This document shows, piece after piece, positions 10,549 through 20,759 of a stretch of DNA of 64,000 nt. The stretch is from the NCBI GenBank assembly GCA_973895155.1, contig OZ316894.1, forward strand, positions 14,322,001 to 14,386,000, written 5' to 3'. Both the position numbers and the translations under genes were made by a program. The notes below the pieces were generated by a model. The model was not told where the DNA came from. It did not search any database and saw only the letters and a program-made list of their open reading frames with translations. Source of the DNA: Marsupella aquatica (taxonomy: Eukaryota; Marchantiophyta). Positions within the stretch are counted from its first letter, which is position 1. Each line of letters starts with the position of its first letter.

Positions 10549-11383
10549 GAAGTTTTTACTGTTTAAATGTTTATAATCCTACTTTAGAGACATCCAATGC
10601 AACTTTGAGACAATTAAGGAAGCTTAACTAGAAATCTAAATTTTAGTCGAAAACATTGAGGCTGGTTCAAAATGGCAAAAACTGGTTCAACCTCCCATTT
10701 GGAAGACTTCCCGATGTTCTCAATCCGAGATATTTTTATGAGAGAATGACATCACACCAAAGATCTGAAGAGTAAAACCATAAGTTTAGAATAGACTCAT
10801 AGTCTAACCAAGAGACCAAAAGAGGTTGAACCGGCCAGAACCCGGTTGAACCAGAAACTGAACCGGCTTGAACATACCACCCGATAGTAAATTGACCATA
10901 ACTCTCAAACCGTTTATTGAAATCAAGATTTGTAAAGTGTGTTGGAAAGCTCTTTCTGAGGCAGTTAAGATATATATAAATAAGTCTGAAAATTGATTTG
11001 AAATGACCCACTTAATATTATGAGATGCAACCAAGAGATATCCGAGATTTCCGGACAAAGAATGTAATGAATATTTTGAAGCGACACTTCCATATAAGAC
11101 CTTCAAGATAACTCTGGACCAATAGGAAGTATGATCCATGGCAATGGACCTTAACCAATCAAAATGGTTAACTAAGTATGAAAGGATACTATGAAAAGAT
11201 GTATCCATTCATTTGAAGATGAAGAGATTCCATCATCATTGTGATTACTCTTGCACTCCTACATTTTACCTACACCAATGAACCGGATTCTTAAGGGATT
11301 TCCGCTCTTGTTTAGGATTCAATAAGGGATTCAATAAGGGATTCCCGCTCTTGTTTGTATGACATATTTTCCCCAATTGATAC
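10549..11383. other. Replacement sequence in el1 where el2 has coding
   Basis: About 830 bases with no similarity to el2 and no supportable gene. Repeated GGTTCAACC / GGTTGAACC and CCGG-type words (for example 10670-10690 and 10825-10875) suggest another degraded repeat. It replaces the central ORF of the ParB/MTase gene. Confidence 0.5.
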
Positions 11384-11398
11384 TAGCGCCAAGCGCTA
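11384..11398. repeat. Palindromic site before the linker exon (el1)
   Basis: TAGCGC-CAA-GCGCTA, 44 bases before the acceptor at 11442. The el2 site at 19818 lies 41 bases before its acceptor. The centre CAA is the reverse complement of TTG, so this copy is in the opposite orientation. Confidence 0.8.
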
Positions 11399-11442
11399 TT
11401 ATGAGAACTAGTTCCGTTGAGTAACGTATCTCTGTCTTTCAG

Positions 11443-12158
11443 GGGGAAGGAAGTCGGATGCCACCACTGATGTAAAAGATGATGCTACTCCTCAGGCCTC
11501 TGAAGCTAACACTGGTGTGGAAAATACACCAGATCCGGGAACCCCTGGGGAGAGTGGAAAGGCAATGGTTCCAATGGATGCAACAAGTATGAAGAAGAAG
11601 AAGAAAGAGAGGAACACTTGATGATAGGCTTGGATCTTCGTCCTGAGATTCAGTTGCGTCTACTGGATTGCAGAGAGATGTGGGAATTTCAAACAAAAGT
11701 GTACTCGACATTGTTTTGTGGAGTCGAGTGTTACAGAATGTTTTGATTCAATGTTTAACAAGGGAGAAAAGTCGGACTGGGTTTCTAATATTGAAGGTTG
11801 GGGGAAGGACTTGGTGAAGTCTGGGGATCGAGCAAAAGGGGTAGTTAGAGGGGGAAAAGAAAGAGCTTTTGGAGTTGATGCTGGTTTCATATATCTTCCA
11901 ACTGGGTTGAAACCAACACTTGTGGATAGGAAGGTTCCTAAATGGAACCTTCAAGATTATACGATTCCAAGTGCCTTCTTCAGAACAATGGATCCTTTCC
12001 TAGCAGATGATGGATTGCTAGCGATTTTGCACAGGGGCGACTATGACCAAGTTTCCAAAGTCATTGCAGCTTGTCAAGATTCATAGAAATTTCAGTGTAT
12101 CTCGACACACAATGTTGTGATGGGCACTCCAATGTACAGGCCTCGCTCGGATATGCAT
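11443..12158 (+). pseudogene. Linker and N-terminal half of MTase-like domain (el1)
   Basis: The first part (KSDATTDVKDDATPQASEA...KKKKKE) is a low-complexity linker matching el2. After stops near 11620 the frame recovers. The block FGVDAGFIYLPTGLKPTL looks like a degenerate motif IV of DNA N-methyltransferases (usual form VDxIxxDPPYG), followed by AFFRTMDPFLADDGLLAILH, which resembles the helix-strand pair after motif IV (LKPGG type). The exon ends at a GTATGT donor (12159). The catalytic DPPY-type motif is not present, so methyl transfer is doubtful. Confidence 0.55.
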
Positions 12159-12168
12159 GTATGTATAG

Positions 12169-12246
12169 TAGCGACTGGTGCTATTCCAGAGTTTTTGTTT
12201 TGTGTCCTCCTTTGGAGATTCACGGTGACGCTAGTGCCAGGCGCTA
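12169..12246. repeat. Pair of palindromic sites in the MTase intron (el1)
   Basis: Sites at 12169-12183 (TAGCGA-CTG-GTGCTA) and 12232-12246 (TAGTGC-CAG-GCGCTA). The equivalent el2 intron also has exactly two. Confidence 0.8.
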
Positions 12247-12334
12247 GTGTGGCATATCCTCTTCATGCAAGGTTTCCGTATTCTTGACGTAGTATCTGAT
12301 GTTTATTCTGAACAAAACGTTATTCGATGTGCAG

Positions 12335-12907
12335 ATTTTTACGCTCACTCTCAATGTTTTTGGGCGTGTTTCGTCCAAAGGTAGGGTCCCGAAGGATCCC
12401 AAATTTCAGCCTCTTTCACATACAGAGGATCCTTCGATAACCAATCTCATTGGTTTTCCCGTGCCAAAAAATGATCCTCTACCGAAGCTTGCATTCGCTG
12501 GGAATTCAAGGCTGCCTGTGGGTTTCATGTAGTGAGTTTTAGAATTAATTACCCTCCCTGGGGATATTGTCATGGATTGGACTGTTGGGGCTGAAAGTAC
12601 ATTTGTTGCTGGAGATCATTGTGGGAGGTTTGTAGTCGGGATTGAAAATCGTAAAGAGTTCCTTGACACTACCACAAAAGTTTTCTTTGGACTTCTCGAG
12701 AACAAAGAGGCCTCCACGTCCACGCCTCCGCACCGGCAGGTGGGGAGTAAGAAGCAGGACAGACTCCGTGCTGTTCTTAATTTTGATTCTGACGAGGACA
12801 ATGATGGAGGCGATGGTACTCAACAGTCCAAAGATGATGGTGCCTCCAAGAAAGTGGTGAACCTCGGGTCTTCTGAATCTGAGGATAGTGAAGAGTCCTC
12901 TGAGTAA
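12335..12907 (+). pseudogene. C-terminal half of MTase-like domain (el1)
   Basis: After the acceptor at 12334: SRLPVGFM, then two stops (12529-12537), then ITLPGDIVMDWTVGAEST, then GRFVVGIENRKEFLD. The pattern PGDxVxDxxxGxxS...GRxxxGxExxxEFxD is motif X-I-II of permuted (beta-type) N4/N6 DNA methyltransferases, whose usual form is PGDxVLDPFxGSGTT...GRRxIGIExxxEYxE. A 90-residue acidic Ser-rich tail follows and ends SEESSE. Here the first Gly-x-Gly is GAE, so the cofactor loop is altered. el2 keeps GSGS. Confidence 0.6.
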
Positions 12908-13034
12908 TGATCTTCAACTTCCCTATTTTTTTTTCTTTTTAAGGGTGAGGTTAGTGTCTCCAAAATTCCACCATTTTCCCGGATCCGACTAAAGATATCG
13001 GATTCAACTTTCTAGGTCTGAGTGGAATCTTTGA

Positions 13035-13337
13035 AAGCGCTTTCAACTACGGAGGAAAGACGCTAGGAATGCAATAGAAACCCCAAAGAAGCCGTTTGTC
13101 TTGCCTTCTTATGCAGAAAAGGCGGCTCAAAAAGTAGATTCTGTGAGAATGCTGACTTGGGAAAGCAAAGGCCTGAGGCTCAAAAGGGGCTTGGATAGGA
13201 AGTTTGTGAGGAACCGCTATGTCGATGACATCCTCTCGAGCAAGTATGTAGACGACAAAGTTGAGTCTACTGATAGATCACAAAGTAGTGAAGAAGAATC
13301 AGAACTAGATATGACTAATTCAAAATCTGATGGCTAG
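13035..13337 (+). CDS. Small gene B of el1, basic start and acidic tail
   Basis: One hundred open codons after a TGA at 13032. Conserved with 21471-21773: FQLxRxxxRN, then TPKKPFVLPSYAEKAAQ, LTWESKGLRLKRG and YVDDILSSKYVDDK, then an acidic Ser tail. There is no recognisable domain and no ATG near the start of the conserved part, so it may be a final exon of a spliced gene. It lies 130 bases after the MTase-like stop, on the same strand. Confidence 0.5.
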   Translation, partial: KRFQLRRKDARNAIETPKKPFVLPSYAEKAAQKVDSVRMLTWESKGLRLKRGLDRKFVRNRYVDDILSSKYVDDKVESTDRSQSSEEESELDMTNSKSDG

Positions 13338-13389
13338 CCAGACTTTAAAACAATAGTTTTTGGATAGAGATATTGGCTATTTTACAAAA

Positions 13390-13404
13390 TAGCGCTTGGC
13401 GCTA
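13390..13404. repeat. Palindromic site at the right end of el1
   Basis: TAGCGC-TTG-GCGCTA, perfect arms, 53 bases after the gene B stop and just before the broken el2 transposase. Confidence 0.8.
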
Positions 13405-13450
13405 TTGTGAGCACATGTAATATTGATGGGTGTTTATAAAGTGAGACCGA

Positions 13451-15214
13451 CTATCCAGATTTTTTTTTGACTATACTTTCCTCAATGAAAAGATTGGAAA
13501 AAATGAAAGGCATCTGATCTTTCTCGCTCTGGGTCGGGTACACCGTCAAAGAACACATTTTGAACAACATTCCAACCAGCCTGAGCATTGTCCGCCATGA
13601 ATCCCCAAATTGTAGCATCCAATCAACCATTTTCATCGGCAACCTCTAGCATCAAACGCCAGGCTCTCTCCAGAGATTTTGCATCTTCGGCCTTTAGCTC
13701 ACAAGTGAATATGGTACAAAGTGCCCGGTAATGATGATCATATACATGGGCACTGAAAGTAAGCCAATTTGCCGTACTTTGATGCATCACGTCAAAACTT
13801 ACCCATGAACCCTCTAACGACCCACCAGGTTTCATTCTTCGGAGCAGGTCCAAACCACGCCTGTCACCTTTTACGGTCATTTTAAAGATATGAGCACTCT
13901 CGTCCCGGCAGCCTTGACAAGGGAGCAAGAACCTATGAAGAAAAGGCAGTCGGATACACTTTTTCATCCTCACAAGAAATTCCAGTTCCCCTTTCCCCTT
14001 CTGATCTTGGCGGACACTCCTTAACACGGATGCAAACTTCTGAGGAGATGCAACGACCATCAGGGACTCCTAGATTTCCTTCTCTTCTTTGAGAGAGATT
14101 TCTTCAATAGAGGCCTCGCAAAATGTATTTGTTAGTGTCTCAGTCGCAGAGTTTTTTATCCCTGCTGGGGATGCCATGGGGTTTGCAGTGAATCCCTTCT
14201 CCAGATGAGACTTTGCAACCTTTTCTTCCTCCCTCGAAAAGACCCGTCGACTGGGATGATTGTGAAATCCCATATGAATAGCAAGTCGCGAAATATGGGC
14301 CAAAGACTTTACGTCAACTTTTGTAGATGGATACATGTAGAAGATTAGAGCAAGGCTGCCTCTCAACGCACATCGGAGGTTCGGAGCAATGGTGACAAAC
14401 AACTCCACCTTCGGAGATCAATTCCCCAACTTGGAATGGGCCCAAAAGTTTTGGGATTCTTGCCCACATCTCATTATTTTGAAACCTATTGTCTTTCCAC
14501 CACGGACAAGCATTATTTCGACATTGCAGCAATCCCGTACACTGGACTTTCCCAAAATCCCACATTTTCTTCGGGAGAATATTTGAAGACGTTTTCACAA
14601 TCCAAGTCCAATAATAACAATCCTTACCGCGATCCATATCTTTCAAACGTTCACCTTTTGCGTTCACACAGTCTACTGGGGGTAACTCAAAAACCACATT
14701 CCCATTGTAAGATGTGGGAAAACTAGGCACTACGTGATGAACAAAATCACTCCCCCTTATAAACCGAGACAATTCACTATGACCTTCAGATTTCAAGATT
14801 GTATCCATTGCACTCTGCCGGTACATAGTCAAAGGCACGATCTTTTCTCGATCCGCATTAGACTCATTTTTAACCTCGGATGGGTAAATTGGAATCTTCT
14901 CTCCGAGAGCAGTTGTCGCTTGATTATCATCTCTAGAACTTTCCAAGAGTTTGATGACATTGAGTTCAGCCGCTGTGGGAGGACGAGTATAGGAGGTCCC
15001 AGAATCTCTCAAAACAAAAACCTCATATTCTTTCTGAGCTTCCAGAGTCCAATATCTTTGACCATGAACAACATCGTAGTAAACTAGAGTCTCCCTCGAA
15101 CAAACCAACACCAACGAGATCCTCCGAAACACACTTTGATTCAGATGATTTGAGGATGGGAATTGTGATTACATCCCAAGTGTCCTTCCTTGTGACAACG
15201 ATATTTTGAGCCAT
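13451..15214 (-). pseudogene. MULE-like transposase of el2, C-terminally truncated
   Basis: The start MAQNIVVTRKDTWDV lies at 15214. The rest matches el1: ELPPVDCVNAKGERLKDMDRG, KVQCTGLLQCRNNACPWW and VVCHHCSEPPMC (14314-15132), MGFHNHPSRRVFSREEEK (14070-14408), then the DDE block SWVSFDVMHQSTANWLTFS (13623-14060). The frame degenerates after the second catalytic region (HFIFSNLF-like end near 13.48 kb), so the last candidate catalytic residue and the SWIM finger are missing. Frameshifts occur near 14.07, 14.35 and 15.05 kb. It cannot be an active transposase. Confidence 0.75.
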
Positions 15215-15387
15215 GGCTTCAAAAGAGGGATATGCCTTTGCCCCGCGCAAAATGAAATATGTTTATCATGAGATTAGAGTACGAGAAGTAAACGTTGCAT
15301 TCTCACTATAGAGTCGTTATAGATTTGGACGCACTCCATCAATGACGTTTTGTCGTCTTACCAACGGCAGGATTTGGGTTCCTAGTT

Positions 15388-15535
15388 ACTAGCGCCTGGC
15401 GCTACCTCTAAGTGTAAAACACTCTTGGGTGAGGACTACAAAGGCCAATAATAATAGCGCCTGGCGATACCTCTGGGTGCGAACATTCTTGGGTGAGGAG
15501 TATGAAGGCAATTAATAATAGCGCCTGGCGCTACC
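15388..15535. repeat. Tandem repeat, about 65-bp unit, each with one palindrome
   Basis: Three palindromes at 15390-15404, 15454-15468 and 15519-15533 (TAGCGC-CTG-GCGCTA, the middle one with GCGATA) recur every 64-65 bases. The flanks are shared (ACTCTTGGGTGAGGA and ATTCTTGGGTGAGGA). It lies upstream of the transposase start, in the divergent spacer. Confidence 0.85.
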
Positions 15536-15897
15536 TATTTCAATGGACTTGAAAACATTCAATGGAAAAAAAAGTATGATAATGCGATACAATACGCATC
15601 ATTAAGTTGGCACGCTTGAAGATCTCCATTGGATCTTTGCAAATCCGATCCGCCCGGGTCCCAATGTGTTAGAAAGGAAGCGTCTCCAAAAGTGATGTCA
15701 GAGGGTCCTCTTCGAAGTGGGTACCCGGGACCAAGTGCAAATTCTCCTTATATCTTGTCGTTCTCCTCCGATGTCCTCATTGTAGAGCCATTCTTCAACG
15801 AGTCCAAGTTGTGGCTCATCTTTTGGGCGCGTGGTTCTTGTTTTCGCTTTCAAGCCCAGTGGTTCTCATACGCTTTTGGGCCCAGTGGTTCTACTTC

Positions 15898-16020
15898 GCT
15901 TTCGGGCGCGTTCTTGTTCTTGTTCTTGTCCTCATTTCTCATTCTCGTCCTCGTTCGTGCTCTTGTCCTCGTTTGCATTCTTGTCCTGGCTTCTTGTTCT
16001 TGTCCTCGTCCTCACTTTCA
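15898..16020. repeat. CT-rich low-complexity run (TTCTTGTCCTCG words)
   Basis: A pyrimidine-rich stretch directly before the gene A ATG in el2, made of repeats of TTCTTGT and CCTCG. It is absent from el1. All three frames stay open and give Leu/Val/Ser-rich peptides that look like membrane segments but are composition artefacts. Confidence 0.6.
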
Positions 16021-16450
16021 ATGGCACCTCCATGAGGGAAGGCTAAGGAGGAGGCACTTGTCCCGAGCAACACCGACCGGGAGTCCCCCGCATCAAATAG
16101 CTTACCGCCTCGGCCGAATGCCGGGAGGACGACGGTTCCAATCTCGGGGAAGGGCAAAGCGATATCAAAGACAAAGAATGCCCCACCTGCGGGCCATGGT
16201 AAAGGATCCAGTCGGCCAAATCCGAGAGGCCCGACTTCTGTTCCCGGCTAGGGATATCGCCCCTGCTTCAGTCGGTTGTCCTAGAGCCGATACTATCTAC
16301 ACGGATCTCTCCGATACTTCTTCATCCACTGAGAGTGATCCTTCTTCGAGCGGGGACTCATCACCAAGCAGGCGAGGATTTGCGTGGTATGGATCAAGCG
16401 ACTCGAATGATGACTCCGATGCGTACAAGCCAAGTTGGTGGGAAGACTGA
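16021..16450 (+). pseudogene. Small gene A of el2, acidic Ser/Asp-rich tail
   Basis: MAPP and a TGA, then GKAKEEALVPSNTDRESP, TTVPISGKGKAISKTK, and after a frame change a tail of Ser, Asp and Arg ending SSDSNDDSDAYKPSWWED. The tail frame is open from 15629 to 16450, but its upstream part is the CT-rich run, so I take the homologous ATG at 16021 as the gene start. No known domain. Conservation of the last 20 residues with el1 argues that it was a real gene. Confidence 0.5.
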
Positions 16451-17525
16451 TTTCCCGTTGTCAGAGCGTTGCGTTCGAGTGCTGGAGCGACTTGGAGGAT
16501 CCATCGAGGTTGATAGGATCTGTTTCCCCATGTTTTTTCTAATAGGAAACGCATATCGTTCCTTCATTGTATGTCGGATTTCTAGTGTACTGTAACATTT
16601 TGTATATGAACGGCAGAGCCATTTGTTTTTACATTGGTGTCACTACTTTTGAATTCAGAATACCAAGGTTTAATTCCCGATTCTACTCCCGTGTTTGCAT
16701 TGTAATTCTGAATGTGAACCATCGATTGTCAGAAACACTCGTTGCCTGTCGATGTTTTTAGTAGCGTTCGGCGCTATTATGAGAAACAAAGTGTCCTTAA
16801 CACTGTCATTACATGTCTTATCTTTAAATTGTTTTTGATAGCATTGGGCACTATTAATTAAAGGAATCACAAGTCAGGCCCGTTAGGAGTTATTTTTTAC
16901 TTTTATTTGAACAAATTCTGTTCGATTAATGTGCATTTTAATAGCGCCCGGCGTTGTTGTAATTTATTGGAATATTCGTTGAATGAATGGGTTCATGCAT
17001 TCATGTTTGTTGCGATTGGACTCCAATTTCATGATTTATTTGAATATTTGCGCCGAGCGCTACTAAAGTTGGCTTGTTGACACCTACACAAAATTTGAAA
17101 ATTTATAGATAGTATTATCGATACTAGTGCCCGTAGCTATTGGAAGACGGCTTTTCAGATACATTTGAAGGTATGTTGTATAATAGCGCCTGGCGCTATC
17201 TTCAACTACCGACACTGTTGTGGTTCCAACGGTCACTTTCCAACGGTAATATTATAGTAGATTGAGGTTCACGAAACCCTTTTTCCTTTTGTTTGGGATG
17301 AAAGTCCAATTGGAGAATGCCATCTGTACTTGCGACCGTTGTAATCAAATGGCTGGGTCCATTTTATTGGTGTCTTAATACGAGGTTGAGATCGCTCGTT
17401 GGAGATAACTTAGTCCATCTAAGCGCTCAGACCTCGGACTTACAAGTTTGTCAAGTGTGTATGTGCGTCCTTTATTGGTCCCATACATTTTGAGACTTGA
17501 TCGTCACAAGAACTGCACGGCGCGT
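16451..17525. other. Spacer upstream of the ParB-like gene (el2) with six palindromes
   Basis: Sites at 16762-16776 (TAGCGT-TCG-GCGCTA), 16839-16853 (TAGCAT-TGG-GCACTA), 16942-16956 (TAGCGC-CCG-GCGTTG), 17048-17062 (TTGCGC-CGA-GCGCTA), 17124-17138 (TAGTGC-CCG-TAGCTA) and 17183-17197 (TAGCGC-CTG-GCGCTA). No gene supported. Confidence 0.75.
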
Positions 17526-18297
17526 ATGACAGTGTCGGATGGTCAAGTCGCTCTCCATGGCAACTTTTGGCTGGGTGATACGAGAATGGGGGAGACTGAT
17601 GGTGGTCATTCTGAGTCCTCTCAGTCTTTGTTCGCTGGTTCTGTATACACCCGTTGTGTCACTCGATCAACTGCGTCCCTGTCAACTTCCGAAGCTGAAT
17701 TTTCATAGCCCTACCCAAGGTTGAGGAGAGGGAGAATGGACCCTAAGGAGGTCTCCATGGGTGAAGTCAGTGACGTTGGCTTATCGATGGACGAGGTAAT
17801 ATCAAAGCATGCATTGTCGTTTGGGAAGGATTTTTGAGGATTCGATAAGGAGCCACCTCAAATTCCTCTTTGTAGATAGCTCCCCATGGAGGTTGTTTGA
17901 ACCTTACAGAAAGAAAGTGCATCGATCAAGAAGTTGAAAGAATCATTCCGGGTCACAAGGTACAACTCGTGCATTGGGATGCCTTTCTACGTTCAGCCTA
18001 CGAATGCCGATGGGGTTCCTCAGATATGCACCAGCAAGATCAGAGACTCTTGGGATCCAATCTGGGTCGCAGAGAATGAGAAGTTTGAGGAAGAGTGTGA
18101 TGCGGACCCAGCTTCCATATTCTAAAAGATAAAATGTTTTGTGTGTTTGACGGAAATCATCGATTGTACTCCTGGTCAACCGTCACGAGGGAGAATCCGA
18201 ACAACTTGAAGTATCATCCTCGTGTGATTTGCGTCATTTCCAATGGTGACAGAGGTTTGCCAGTTGAGCTTGAGGCGGCAATGCACACCGTGAACCA
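17526..18297 (+). pseudogene. ParB/sulfiredoxin-like domain exon (el2)
   Basis: Matches el1 9456-10230. An N-terminal block (GDTRMGETDGGHSESSQSLF, GSVYTRCVTRS) is followed by MDPKEVSMGEVSDVGLSMDE (ATG at 17736), then SFRVTRYNSCIGMPFYVQPT, then MFCVFDGNHRLYSWS and HPRVICVI. The DGNHR box, unchanged in both copies, is the main ParB/Srx-like hallmark. A one-base indel near 18.12 kb and stops near 17.84, 17.88 and 17.91 kb break it. The donor GTAAGT at 18298 is in the same phase as in el1. Confidence 0.5.
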
Positions 18298-18383
18298 GTA
18301 AGTTATATTCGTTAATTGTTGTTATCCCTGTCATTCATTTTGGACCAAACATGCTCTGCAAAAGTGTTAATTCCCAATTTTTT

Positions 18384-18398
18384 CTAGCGCCCGGCGCT
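18384..18398. repeat. Palindromic site in ParB-gene intron 1 (el2)
   Basis: TAGCGC-CCG-GCGCTA, 25 bases before the acceptor at 18423; el1 has one at the matching place. Confidence 0.8.
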
Positions 18399-18423
18399 AC
18401 TAATTCCTTTTCATTGCATCCAG

Positions 18424-19739
18424 GCTTGGACAAGCAGTCGTCAAGCCTTCCTGGATTCTTGACGCGGACAGAATTTGTGATCTTGATCGCTACAAGCCAC
18501 TGATCGACAGCGCGAACATGGCAAAGTTTGAGGCGATCCAAAAGAAGACAAGAAAGGGGTCTTGGTTTACACAGAAAATGCCACAGGACGCTCTCATCTA
18601 CATTGTGTGTGGACAAAATCAAGTCTTACTCAAATCAATTTAAGTCTGATATGGTTTAGCCAAAGCTCAAGGGGCGCCTTGGTCAGAAGAGGAGACCACA
18701 AAGAGGCATGAGGCAATGATGAAGGAGGCGACCAAAGATTGGTTGATCAAAGTGACGAAGATCACCCCTTTACTTCATCCGGATTTTGGAGATTATTTGG
18801 GAACGTGTGCTGAGATGTATCCCATAACTGAGAAGAACAAACGGGAGAAGAAGCTAGACACAGTTGTATGCACAATGGATCAAGCCAGGTTGTTGACTGC
18901 TATTTCATACCTGGATCCAAAATTGAGGTGCACCCTTCTAGTAGCCCATTGCACTCCTGAGATTTGGAAACAGTTTTTCCATCCTGCAAGTGTCAACGAC
19001 GAGCCTGTGAAGCAGTGGTGCCATACATGGCATACTTGGAATTTTGTGGAGGGAATTGCAACTGGAATGCTTCATACTTCCTTCAAGCAGATTTCTGACC
19101 GGATGCCGGCTGACCGTCTCACAAAGTCTGGGTGTGAGTCAATGGAGGCCATGCTTAAGATCATTCTCGATGAATTCAAAAACTTTGGGGATCTTGTCAA
19201 GGCAAAATTCTTCAACAATTTGTGGTCTTCCAAATATGCGGACAAGGAAGATTACACAGAGCGGAACCGAGATAGAGCCAAACGATATCTATATCGGTTT
19301 TACATGTGGATGGAGCTTAGATCTCCTGACACTCTATGGGCATACCCTGCTGCATTTCAGAAATGGGTGTCTATCAAAGAGGGAGACCCTCTTGCCGACC
19401 TCTATTTGATGTACCCAGCGAAGGGAAAGTTTCCACCACGTTCATTGTCGGAGTGGGAGAGACTTCACTGTCCGTGGTACCTCAACACAGACAAATGGGA
19501 TTTGCAGTTCGACAAAGCTGAGAAGGATGCCTTCATGAAGTTGCAGAAGTCCCAGATCCCTGCCAACTATGTGTCTGCAATGAAGCAAGGTCTCCAGTCT
19601 GATGTTGATGAATCTGCATCTGAGTTACAGAAGAATTGTGAGTCTCTTGTCATGCACGTTGACCTAAGCCGTAAGCCAAGAGCAAAGGCAAAGAATGAGT
19701 CAGCTGCACCAAGTGAGTCCACAAGGTCCTTCAAGAAAA
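18424..19739 (+). CDS. Central exon of the ParB/MTase-like gene (el2), unknown domain
   Basis: It begins LGQAVVKPSWILDADR, has two in-frame stops near 18642-18650, and is then open for 343 codons from 18716 to the GTGAGT donor at 19740. The open part starts MMKEATKDWLIKVTKITPLL. It is mostly helical-looking and rich in Trp and Lys (WHTWNFVEG, RYLYRFYMWMELRSPDTLWA), with a basic C-terminus (SRKPRAKAKNE). I recognise no family. Its position between the ParB-like and MTase-like parts suggests a specificity or interaction region. It is absent from el1. It is the longest intact frame of the cargo genes. Confidence 0.6.
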
Positions 19740-19817
19740 GTGAGTAGTCTAAGCGCTTTTTGGTTACTTGTTGGCGCTGCTTATGCAGGAGTTTCATTTG
19801 GAAATTTCTTTGATTAA

Positions 19818-19832
19818 TAGCCCCTGGCGCTA
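19818..19832. repeat. Palindromic site before the linker exon (el2)
   Basis: TAGCCC-CTG-GCGCTA, 41 bases before the acceptor at 19873; matches el1 11384. Confidence 0.75.
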
Positions 19833-19873
19833 GTCTGAAAAGTTGGACTCATGCAAGTTTCTATGCCTAACAG

Positions 19874-20595
19874 GAGGTTGAAAGTCCGACACTGAGGTCC
19901 CGGCTGCCAAAGGGAAGAGTGATGCAACTCCTCAGGCATCGGAGGAAAACACTGGAGCTCAAGAAACCCCTGATCAAGGGACCCCGGATGGTGCTGGCAA
20001 GTCCATTGTCCCTGTTGACGCAACTAGCACTAAGAAAAAGAAAAAGAGAGGCGCCGATGAGGACAGAGCAGCATCATCTACTCGAGACGTTATTTCCTGT
20101 GGACTCCAGAGAGATGTCGGGAATTTTAAATGAAGGTGTTCTAGACACTGTTTTGTGGAGTCCAATTTAAATGAATTTTACCATTCAGTATTTAACAAGG
20201 GGATGAAGCCCATGTGGGTTACTAAAGTTGAGGCCTGGGGAAAGGAATTGGTAAAGTCAGGAGACAGAGAGAAGGGAGTAATGCGTGGCGAAAAAGAGAG
20301 GGGCTTTGGTGTAGATGCTGGTTTCATCTACATTCCCACTGGATTAAAACCAACACTTCTTGATCGGATGGTTCCCAAGTGGAACCTTCAGGATTACACT
20401 ATTCCCTGCTCTTTCTTCCGAGCCATGGAGCTGTTCCTGGCAGATGATGGCCTACTTGCAATTTTACACAGAGGAGACTATGATCAGGTATCTGAAGTGA
20501 TTGCGGCTTGCCAGGATTCCAAGAGTTTCTAGTGTATTTCAACCCACCATGTGGTCATGACTGCACCAATGTATAGACCCCGATCTGATACTCAG
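19874..20595 (+). pseudogene. Linker and N-terminal half of MTase-like domain (el2)
   Basis: A low-complexity linker (SDATPQASEENTGAQETP...STKKKKKRG) leads into VESNLNEFYHSVFNKG, then FGVDAGFIYIPTGLKPTL, then VPKWNLQDYTIP, then FFRAMELFLADDGLLAILHR. IPTG stands where active N4/N6 methyltransferases have (D/N/S)PP(Y/F/W), and both copies share the change, so it predates their split. The last 120 codons are uninterrupted. The donor follows CTCAG at 20596. One extra base near 20.12 kb shifts the frame. Confidence 0.6.
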
Positions 20596-20618
20596 GTAAC
20601 AATTCCTCTTGCACATAC

Positions 20619-20706
20619 TAGCGCCCGATGCTACTATCAGCATTCGCTTTATCTGAACTTCACTTATCTTTCGTAAGGAGGAAGGGTTGACTAGCGCCAA
20701 ACGCTA
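20619..20706. repeat. Pair of palindromic sites in the MTase intron (el2)
   Basis: Sites at 20619-20633 (TAGCGC-CCG-ATGCTA) and 20692-20706 (TAGCGC-CAA-ACGCTA), in the intron 20596-20759; el1 has two in the same intron. Confidence 0.8.
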
Positions 20707-20759
20707 ATATATATGTGTTTGTTTTCTTATACTGCCTTCATTGAGAAACTGTGTTGCAG

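Larger units (their letters stand above)
3524..13404. mobile_element. MULE-type element el1 with ParB/methyltransferase-like cargo
   Basis: Layout: transposase on minus (3524-7337), then on plus a small gene A (8005-8444), a multi-exon ParB/MTase-like gene (9456-12907) and small gene B (13035-13337). Introns and spacers hold 13 copies of the 15-bp palindrome. The outer limits are set by the outermost recognised parts. I did not find terminal inverted repeats or a 9-bp duplication by eye, so the true ends are unknown. The same gene order recurs in el2, which shows it is a unit and not a chance cluster. Confidence 0.7.

Noticed and set aside
15811-16046. Leu/Val/Ser-rich open frames resembling membrane segments
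   Set aside because: They arise in all three frames from the CT-rich repeat, and el1 has no counterpart.
20102-20165. A DTVLWSP string read as methyltransferase motif IV
   Set aside because: It is in the wrong frame. The conserved frame in both copies reads RHCFVES here; the better motif IV candidate is the IPTG block downstream.
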